Of a stretch of DNA of 47,219 bases, positions 41,371-47,219 are shown in pieces (positions within the stretch are counted from its first letter, which is position 1; the number at the start of each line of letters is the position of its first letter). This stretch comes from Myxococcus xanthus. GTDB lineage: Bacteria; Myxococcota; Myxococcia; Myxococcales; Myxococcaceae. The stretch lies in assembly GCF_013116825.1 (NCBI RefSeq), contig NZ_JABFNS010000066.1, positions 1 to 47,219 on the forward strand, given 5' to 3'. The position numbers and the translations under genes were made by a program. The notes under the pieces were generated by a model. The model was given only the letters and a program-made list of their open reading frames with translations. It was not told the DNA's origin and made no database searches.

Positions 41371-42531
41371 TCAAGCGGGCTGCTTCACCAGGTGCCGCTT
41401 CTGGTCGAAGGCCGCCAGCGTCTGGGCGATCTCCTCGTTCACCGCCCGCAGCATGTCCTGCTTCTCCCGGAACGGGAGGAAGGCGCTCTTGAAGCCGGAG
41501 ACGAGGATGGTGGTCAGGTCCTCCAGCGACAGGCCCAGCGCGGAGTGCGCCGTCCACAGCTCCTTGGTCACCGTGGTGTCGGTGATGAGGCGGTTGTCCG
41601 TGTTGATGGTCACCCGCAGGCCGTAGTCGAAGTAGAACTTCAGCGGGTGCGCCGACAGGCTCGTCACGGCGCCCGTCTGCACGTTGGAGGTGGGGCACAC
41701 CTCCAGCGGGATGCGGTGGTCGTTGACGTAGTTGAGCAGGTCCCCGTCCTCGCGCAGCCGCGTGCCGTGGCCGATGCGGTGCGCGCCCAGGTTGTGGATG
41801 GCCTGGGAGATGGACTCGGGGCCATATGCCTCGCCCGCGTGCGCGGTGCAGTTGACGTTGTTCTTGAGGATGAGCTGGAAGGCGTCCCGGTGGTCCTTCG
41901 CCGGGAAGCTCGCCTCCGCGCCGGCCAGGTCGAAGCCGATGACGCCGCGGTTCTTGTAGGCCACCGCCAGCTCCGCCAGCCGCATGGACGTCTGCGGGTT
42001 GATGTGGCGGATGCCGCAAACGATGACGCCGCACTTGATGCCCGTCTCCCGCTTCGCGGCGCGCAGGCCCTCCAGCACGGAGTCGATGACCGTGGTCATC
42101 TTCAGCCCCTTCTGCAGGTGCAGCGCGGGCGAATAGCGGACCTCCAGCCAGCGCACGTTCTCCGCGGCGGCGTCCACGGCCAGCTCGTACGCGGCGCGGT
42201 AGAGCGCCTCGGCCGTCTGGAGCACGGAGAGCGTCACGTCGAAGGCGACGAGGTACTCCTCCAGGCTCTCGCACACCTCGCCCATGTGGATGGCCTTGGC
42301 CAGCCCATCCTCGGTGTCGGCGAGCAGCTTGATTTTCTGCTGCTCGGCCAACTCCAGGATGGTCTTCAGGCGCATGGACCCGTCCAGGTGGCAGTGGAGG
42401 TCCGTCTTGGGCAGCGCGCGCAACAGCTCTTCCGTCACCGCCAGCGTGGGCGGCGGCACGAAGTCCGTCCGGCGGGCGGACGAAGGAATGCCGGTGGCGC
42501 TGGGAATCTCGTCATCACGAATGGTAGGCAT
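41371..42531 (-). CDS. add: Adenosine deaminase
   Basis: 386 residues of the amidohydrolase superfamily. It converts adenosine and deoxyadenosine to inosine forms. The zinc ligands are in DLHCHLDGS, the catalytic Glu in HAGEAYGPES, HRIGHGTRL supplies the third His, and NTDNRL the Asp. About 40 residues precede the domain. NTDN instead of NTDD is the form seen in the longer actinobacterial-type enzymes. The ATG has AAGGAAGGA about eight bases upstream. A strong hairpin follows its stop. Confidence 0.94.
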   Translation of the reverse strand: MPTIRDDEIPSATGIPSSARRTDFVPPPTLAVTEELLRALPKTDLHCHLDGSMRLKTILELAEQQKIKLLADTEDGLAKAIHMGEVCESLEEYLVAFDVTLSVLQTAEALYRAAYELAVDAAAENVRWLEVRYSPALHLQKGLKMTTVIDSVLEGLRAAKRETGIKCGVIVCGIRHINPQTSMRLAELAVAYKNRGVIGFDLAGAEASFPAKDHRDAFQLILKNNVNCTAHAGEAYGPESISQAIHNLGAHRIGHGTRLREDGDLLNYVNDHRIPLEVCPTSNVQTGAVTSLSAHPLKFYFDYGLRVTINTDNRLITDTTVTKELWTAHSALGLSLEDLTTILVSGFKSAFLPFREKQDMLRAVNEEIAQTLAAFDQKRHLVKQPA

Positions 42532-42566
42532 GGTCCAAGTTCCTTCCTTGCGTCATCCTCCAAACC

Positions 42567-43661
42567 ATGTCGTCTCGCGCCTGTCCATGCACGCCCTTGC
42601 TACCCGCCCTGGCGCTGACATTGGTGGCCGCCATGGGGTGCCGGGAGCCCGCGACGAGCGACTTCCGCCATTCCACGGACGCCTCGTCTCGAGCGGGGCT
42701 GGTGGCCCTGCCGGACGGCGTCCTCACCGCCAATGAGGCGGGCACCGTCGTCCGCCTGGAGCGGACCGGCCAGGTCTCCTGGCGGGCCGCCCTGGACAGA
42801 GAGGTGGCGACACGCCCGGCCCTGCTGGGAGACAGCGTCATCGCCGGGACAGTGGGCGGTGACCTGGTCCGGCTGAGCCTCGCGGATGGCGCGGTGCAAT
42901 GGCGCCTCACCGGAGAGCCCCCTGTCCTTACCGCACCCGTGGCGGACGCGGAGGGGAAATTCGTCTTCCTGGTCGCGCCGGATGGGTCCGTCCGCTCCCT
43001 CTTCACGGACACGGGGAAGACGGACTGGGAGCGGCCCCCACCCGAAGGAAAGGCCGAGCCGGCGGCCGCGCCCCGTGGCTTTCCCGTGCCGGTCCTCCAG
43101 GACGGCCTGCTGGTGGTGGCGCTGGGTGACGCGGGGCTGATGGCCCTGGCCACCCAGGATGGGGCGAAGCGCTGGCAGCGAGACCTCCGGGACGTGCTGG
43201 GGATGACGTTGTGGCGGGACACGCTTTACGTGAGCACCCGCCAGGGCCACGTCCTGGCGCTGCGGCTCGGGGACGGCACGTCTCTGTGGGAGCAGGCCCC
43301 CGCGGAGGCCCTGAGCAGTCCCCCCTCGCTGGCGCTGGGAACGGTGTGGGTCGGCACGGCTGGGAAGCCCTCCGCGCTCGTCGGCCTGTCCCCTTCGGAC
43401 GGAAAGGAGGTGGCGCGCGTCACGCTGCCCGACCCGCTCGTCTCGGAGGTGACGCCGGTGAGAGAGGACCTGCTGCTGGTACCCACCAGCGGGCGTCAGG
43501 GACGGCTCATCGCGTTGAACACGACGACCTGGGCGCAGGCCTTCTCGGTCCGCGCGGACACGCCGCTGCGCACCCGCCCCGTGGTACTCGGCGACCAGGT
43601 CATCGTCCTGGGACTGGATGGCCGCGTGCTGTCGTGGCGGCTGCGCAAGACCGACCCTTGA
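42567..43661 (+). CDS. PQQ-type beta-propeller lipoprotein (BamB-like)
   Basis: 364 residues. A signal peptide ends in the lipobox AAMGC (Cys 25). The rest is built of repeated four-stranded blades with the PQQ-repeat pattern: TVVRLERTGQVSWRA, DLVRLSLADGAVQWRL, LMALATQDGAKRWQRD and LALRLGDGTSLWEQ. In the outer membrane BamB has this form, but orthology to BamB is not shown; other myxobacterial lipoproteins use the same fold. It is divergent from add with 35 bases between the starts. No clear ribosome-binding site. Confidence 0.83.
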   Translation: MSSRACPCTPLLPALALTLVAAMGCREPATSDFRHSTDASSRAGLVALPDGVLTANEAGTVVRLERTGQVSWRAALDREVATRPALLGDSVIAGTVGGDLVRLSLADGAVQWRLTGEPPVLTAPVADAEGKFVFLVAPDGSVRSLFTDTGKTDWERPPPEGKAEPAAAPRGFPVPVLQDGLLVVALGDAGLMALATQDGAKRWQRDLRDVLGMTLWRDTLYVSTRQGHVLALRLGDGTSLWEQAPAEALSSPPSLALGTVWVGTAGKPSALVGLSPSDGKEVARVTLPDPLVSEVTPVREDLLLVPTSGRQGRLIALNTTTWAQAFSVRADTPLRTRPVVLGDQVIVLGLDGRVLSWRLRKTDP

Positions 43662-43689
43662 GCCTTCAATCAGGACGCCGCCGCGGGCT

Positions 43690-44154
43690 TCACCACGCTC
43701 GCAGCGTCGACAGTGAGCGCTCCACGCGGGCGGACAGCGTGCCGTAGTCCCGCTCGGGCGCGGAGAAGGTCACCAGGACGAAGCCATCCTTTCTGGGCAC
43801 GAAGTACACCAGCGTGCGCGCGCCGCCCGTCTGTGAGAATTCGTAGCGCGCCACGGGACCCACCGGGAGCGTACCCTCCGTGTCCTGAAGCAGCTTTCCG
43901 GGCGCCTTCAACCCCGCCGCCGTCAGCACGGCCTCCGGGCCTGCATCCAGGGCGGGCGCCGCGCCGCGCACCGAGCGCAGCTCCAATCCTCCGTCAAAGC
44001 GGGCCAGCGCCGGGGGCCCGGCCTCCACGGAGCGCAGGTCCATGCCCGAGGGCGGCTCGTACTGCACACCGAGGTCCTGCGAGGAGAAGCTCCGCGAACA
44101 GCCGAAGCCACACCACACCAGCAGGAGGCACCAGGTCAGCGAGGCGAGTCTCAC
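43690..44154 (-). CDS. Predicted lipoprotein of unknown function
   Basis: 154 residues. A hydrophobic signal (MRLASLTWCLLLVWCGFGC) ends in a lipobox-like FGC (Cys 19). The mature part has no motif I recognise; it contains YEPPSGM, an Ala/Gly-rich middle, and a C-terminal VYFVPRKDGFVLVTFSAPE that looks like a beta-rich lipoprotein fold. The start is a GTG and no strong ribosome-binding site is seen. It is convergent with the beta-propeller gene (28 bases between stops). Confidence 0.7.
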   Translation of the reverse strand: MRLASLTWCLLLVWCGFGCSRSFSSQDLGVQYEPPSGMDLRSVEAGPPALARFDGGLELRSVRGAAPALDAGPEAVLTAAGLKAPGKLLQDTEGTLPVGPVARYEFSQTGGARTLVYFVPRKDGFVLVTFSAPERDYGTLSARVERSLSTLRAW

Positions 44155-44258
44155 GCGCCAGACTCTGCCACCAGCGCATTCGCCCTGTCAGGCGCGCGGG
44201 TCTTCTTTTGTCGCTCCCACACGTCTCCAAACCGGCCCGACCACTCGGGTGCCCCTTC

Positions 44259-46607
44259 TCAGCCCGGTATCAGGAAACGGGCGATGATGCGTTTGAGGCC
44301 CACGCCTCCGCCGAACTCCACCGTCACCTTCGCGTTGGGGCCGTTGCCGTCCGCGGACACCACGCGGCCCACGCCGAACTGCTCGTGGCGCACGCGCATG
44401 CCGCGCACGTCCCCGCCCACGCCGTCCATGTCCGACGCCTGCGAGTACGAGCGGTCGATGCGCGGCCCGTCGTCCTCGTCCCAGGTCCGCTTGCGCTGCG
44501 TCGAGGGCACCATGGGCCTGGGCGCTTCGGGGACCTCCTGCTCGCTGATGCCGAACAGCGCCGGCGGCACATCCCGCAGGAAGCGGCTGGGCGCGTTGTA
44601 GCGCAGCTCACCGAACAGCGAGCGACACTGCGCCAGACTCACGAAGAGCCGCTTTCGCGCGCGCGTGAACCCCACGTAGCAGAGGCGCCGCTCCTCGGCC
44701 ATCTCCTCCGAGGGCTCCCCCTCCGCCGAGGCGACCTCGTTCAGGAACGTGGACTCGGACTTCACCGCGCGCGAGTGCGGGAAGACGTTCTCCTCCATGC
44801 CGGTGAGGAAGACGGCGTCGAACTCCAGGCCCTTGGCCGCGTGCAGCGTCATCAGCGCCACCCGGCCCTCGCCCACCTCCGCGTCCGCCTCGCCCACCAG
44901 CGAAATCTGCTCCAGGAAGGCCTGCAGCGCCGGCACGTCCGCCGTCAGCGGGGCCGCGTCCACTTCGGGAGGAACGTCGCTGGGGGGATTCGCCGCGGCC
45001 GCCACCGCCGCGGCCGCCCGGTTCAGGTCGAACTCCTGCGCCGCGCCCAGGAACTCGCGGAGGTTCTCCGCGCGCGTCTGAGACTCGTCGCTGCCCTCGG
45101 ACTGAAGCGTCTCCACCAGCTTCGTCTCGCGCAGCATCTGGTCCACCGCGCCCGCTGCTTCCTCGTTCGTCTGGGCGAAGGCCGTCAGGGACTCCAGCAG
45201 GTTGCGGAAGCCCTTGAGCCGCTTCACCGCGGCACCATTGAGCGCGGGAATCTGCTCCGGCTGGGACAAGGCCTCGTAGAGGCTCACGCCGCGCGCGTTG
45301 GCGAAGTCCGTCACCCGCTCCACCGTGGTGTCGCCAATGCCACGCGCCGGAATGTTGATGATGCGCAGCAGGTCCGCGTCCGAGCGCGGGTTCACCATCA
45401 GCCGCAGATACGCGGAGGCATCCCGCACTTCCGCCCGGTCATAGAAGCTGCGTCCGCTCACCAGGGTGTACGGGACGCGCGCCAGGCGCAGCGCCTCTTC
45501 CAGTACGCGGCTCTGCGCATTGGCCCGGTAGAACACCGCCATGCTGGAGAGCTTGATGAAGCCCTCCCGCTGCAGCGCCAGAATCTGCCGCGCCACCTCC
45601 TGCCCCTCGGCCCGCTCATCGCGGTTGAGCATCAGGTTGAGCGTCTGGCCCCGCTGGCGCTCGGACCAGAGCTTCTTCTCCATGCGCCGCGTGTTCTTCC
45701 GGATGACCTCATGCGCCGCGTCCAGGATGTTCTGGTCGGAGCGGTAGTTCTGCTCCAGCTTCACCACCTTCGCGCCGGGGTACTGCCGCGGAAAGCCGAG
45801 GATGTTGTCCACGTCCGCGCCACGCCACCGGTAGATGGACTGGTCGTCGTCGCCCACCACCACCAGGTTGGCGGAAGGGGGCGGCGCCAACTGCTTCAGC
45901 AGCGCGTACTGCACCGGGTTGGTGTCCTGGAACTCATCCACCAGCACGTGGTGGAAGCGGCGCCGGTAGTTCTCCAGCACGTCCGGCCGGGTGCGGAACA
46001 GCGTCACCAGCAGGAGCAGCAGGTCTCCGAAGTCCACCGCGTTGGCCGCGCGCAGCCGCTCCTGGTAGGCCGCGTACACCTTGCGCACCAGTTGGCCCCG
46101 CTCGTCGCCGGGCGCGACCTGCATGTGCTCCGGGAGCCGGGCCGCGTTCTTCTCCTGGTCGATGCGGTGGAGGATTTCGCGCGGCTGCATGGACTCGATG
46201 CCCGCCTCGCGCATGGCGCGCTTCACCACGTTGAGCTGGTCCGAGTCGTCGTAGATGACGAAGGAGCGGGTGAGCCCCACGTGCTCCGCCTCTCGGCGGA
46301 GAATCTGCGCCGCCGCCGAGTGGAAGGTGCTCACCACCAGCTCGTTCGCCTGGGCCCCCAGCAACTGCACCAGGCGCTCGCGCATCTCCCGCGCCGCCTT
46401 GTTGGTGAAGGTGACGGCCAGGATGCGCCACGGGTAGACGTTGTGGACCTTCACCAGATACGCCACGCGCCGGGTGATGACGCGCGTCTTGCCGCTGCCC
46501 GCCCCTGACAGGACGAGCAGAGGGCCGTCACCATGCAACACGGCCTCACGCTGTGGCGCATTGAGGTCTTCGAGGAGGGCGGATTCGTGTGGGTTCGCGG
46601 GAGACAT
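44259..46607 (-). CDS. UvrD/PcrA-type ATP-dependent DNA helicase
   Basis: 782 residues, superfamily 1A. Motif I is LSGAGSGKTRV, Ia TFTNKAAREM, II LVDEFQDTN, III VVGDDDQSIYRWRGA, IV LEQNYRS, V LMTLHAAKGLEF and VI YVGFTRARKRLFVS. The C-terminal 50 residues (RVRHEQFGVGRVVS) form the Tudor-like domain of PcrA. It unwinds 3' to 5' in repair and replication restart. The ATG at 46607 was chosen because the motor begins soon after; the frame is open further upstream, antisense to the divergent thioesterase region. No clear ribosome-binding site. Confidence 0.94.
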   Translation of the reverse strand: MSPANPHESALLEDLNAPQREAVLHGDGPLLVLSGAGSGKTRVITRRVAYLVKVHNVYPWRILAVTFTNKAAREMRERLVQLLGAQANELVVSTFHSAAAQILRREAEHVGLTRSFVIYDDSDQLNVVKRAMREAGIESMQPREILHRIDQEKNAARLPEHMQVAPGDERGQLVRKVYAAYQERLRAANAVDFGDLLLLLVTLFRTRPDVLENYRRRFHHVLVDEFQDTNPVQYALLKQLAPPPSANLVVVGDDDQSIYRWRGADVDNILGFPRQYPGAKVVKLEQNYRSDQNILDAAHEVIRKNTRRMEKKLWSERQRGQTLNLMLNRDERAEGQEVARQILALQREGFIKLSSMAVFYRANAQSRVLEEALRLARVPYTLVSGRSFYDRAEVRDASAYLRLMVNPRSDADLLRIINIPARGIGDTTVERVTDFANARGVSLYEALSQPEQIPALNGAAVKRLKGFRNLLESLTAFAQTNEEAAGAVDQMLRETKLVETLQSEGSDESQTRAENLREFLGAAQEFDLNRAAAAVAAAANPPSDVPPEVDAAPLTADVPALQAFLEQISLVGEADAEVGEGRVALMTLHAAKGLEFDAVFLTGMEENVFPHSRAVKSESTFLNEVASAEGEPSEEMAEERRLCYVGFTRARKRLFVSLAQCRSLFGELRYNAPSRFLRDVPPALFGISEQEVPEAPRPMVPSTQRKRTWDEDDGPRIDRSYSQASDMDGVGGDVRGMRVRHEQFGVGRVVSADGNGPNAKVTVEFGGGVGLKRIIARFLIPG

Positions 46608-46707
46608 TCGGGAGGGAACCCATGCTTCTAACGTCTTTCCCCCACCAATGGGCGCCCTTCCGCGGTCCCGCCCGGCCGCTCGGCCCCCAAGGCATGCGGT
46701 GCGCTTA

Positions 46708-46713
46708 TATAAT
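46708..46713 (+). promoter_or_regulatory. Consensus -10 box directly upstream of the thioesterase gene
   Basis: A perfect TATAAT lies 12-17 bases before the ATG at 46725, in an otherwise GC-rich spacer. A transcript would begin about five bases before the start codon, so the mRNA would be leaderless or nearly so. The -35 region at about 46685-46690 does not resemble TTGACA. Confidence 0.5.
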
Positions 46714-46724
46714 GGTGCGACTCC

Positions 46725-47210
46725 ATGTCCGACTCCACGTCCGGCGCCCCTTCGAGCCCTTCCCAGGCTGACCTGGACCGTTACGCCGAGCAGTTCTCCC
46801 AGAGCCTCACCCTGCGCCTCTTCGGCGCGCAGCTCAGCTTCCCGGAGGGCCGGAAGGTGGTCGTCACCATCCCTGAACTTCGGCCCGAACACCGGGGCGG
46901 CGCCGGCAGCGCCAGCGCCGTCAACGGAGGCATCCTCGCCGCCCTCTTCGACTACGCCGTGGGCTGCACCGGCGCCCTGGTGGACCCGGGCCGGCGCTGC
47001 GCCACCGTGCAGTTGTCCATGAGCTTCGAGCGCGCCGTCACCGGCGACAGCCTGCGCGTGGAGTCCGAAATCGACAGCCAGACGGTGTCGCTCCTCTTCG
47101 CCACCGCCCGGGTGTACGACGGTGAAGGCCGTGTGTGCGGCCGCTGCCAGGGCGTGGTGAAGCTCTCCAACCTCCGCTGGGCGTCGGGAGACAGTCCCGC
47201 GGTCAACTGA
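46725..47210 (+). CDS. PaaI-family hotdog thioesterase
   Basis: 161 residues, a single hotdog fold. AVNGGILAALFDYAVGCTGAL is the conserved helix with the catalytic region of PaaI/YbaW-type thioesterases (VNGG at about 67, Asp at 76). The C-terminus has SFERAVTGDSLRVESEI and ARVYDGEGRVCGRCQG. It probably cleaves acyl-CoA thioesters; substrate unknown. It is divergent from the helicase gene, with a consensus -10 box very near its ATG and no ribosome-binding site, as expected for a near-leaderless mRNA. The gene is complete and ends ten bases before the window end. Confidence 0.85.
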   Translation: MSDSTSGAPSSPSQADLDRYAEQFSQSLTLRLFGAQLSFPEGRKVVVTIPELRPEHRGGAGSASAVNGGILAALFDYAVGCTGALVDPGRRCATVQLSMSFERAVTGDSLRVESEIDSQTVSLLFATARVYDGEGRVCGRCQGVVKLSNLRWASGDSPAVN

Positions 47211-47219
47211 CCCTTGCCC

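Noticed and set aside
43713..46508. 931-codon open frame antisense to the PcrA/UvrD gene
   Set aside because: Composition is that of a shadow frame (runs of His, Arg, Gln) and the opposite strand carries a complete helicase.

Overview
The window is a high-GC (roughly 70 %) stretch with very dense coding, start and stop codons that overlap by a few bases, and strong G/C bias at third codon positions. Protein content points to a myxobacterium of the Myxococcaceae (Myxococcus or Corallococcus type). The main reasons are a five-gene operon that matches the ether-lipid (elb) operon known from Myxococcus xanthus, a ferrochelatase with the internal four-cysteine [2Fe-2S] segment described for M. xanthus, an FHA-GGDEF protein, a SWIB protein with a histone-like tail, and many lipoproteins. 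The assignment comes from protein families and was not checked by a search.

Layout. 1-3.3 kb (+): a hybrid-less PAS histidine kinase (5' end outside the window), a single-domain response regulator and an orphan GvpL/GvpF-type protein, all translationally coupled. 3.3-7.9 kb (-): a four-gene Gld-type ABC export operon (ATPase, permease, GldG-like, DUF4340). 8.0-10.4 kb: a TIGR01777 epimerase divergent from the tRNA-modification gene sua5. 10.4-12.9 kb: an accessory block with an IS3-family remnant, a leucine-rich/SUKH gene of foreign codon use, and about 0.5 kb of gene debris. 12.9-16.4 kb (-): a SWIM-SNF2 ATPase. 16.7-20.1 kb: a lipoprotein, then apaG-hemH and a TerC membrane protein. 20.3-25.5 kb (-): treY-glgX (alpha-glucan to trehalose). 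25.7-26.0 kb (-): a SWIB protein. 26.0-35.1 kb: an intergenic region with three degenerate tandem modules and a terminator-like hairpin, followed by the elb operon (+). 35.3-36.3 kb (-): a diguanylate cyclase and a tiny membrane protein. 36.6-38.4 kb (+): glgC and an acetyltransferase. 38.4-42.5 kb (-): a membrane protein, rtcB, an atypical SDR and adenosine deaminase. 42.6-47.2 kb: a beta-propeller lipoprotein, a second lipoprotein, a PcrA/UvrD helicase and a PaaI-type thioesterase.

Functional links. glgC, glgX and treY are three steps around glycogen and trehalose. The elb genes make one ether-lipid pathway unit; its fourth product carries acyl-CoA reductase, acyl-activating, carrier and acyltransferase modules in one chain. 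apaG and hemH are coupled. The remaining genes are mostly single housekeeping genes.

The best candidate for something undescribed is the roughly 300-base region in front of the elb operon. It holds three ~64-base modules with matching hairpins and ends in a hairpin plus a run of seven T just before the first start codon, which suggests an attenuated leader RNA. Other points of interest are an SDR that has lost its catalytic Ser, Tyr and Lys, a small membrane ORF in frame directly behind the TAG stop of the diguanylate cyclase, and the foreign SUKH gene beside IS debris.
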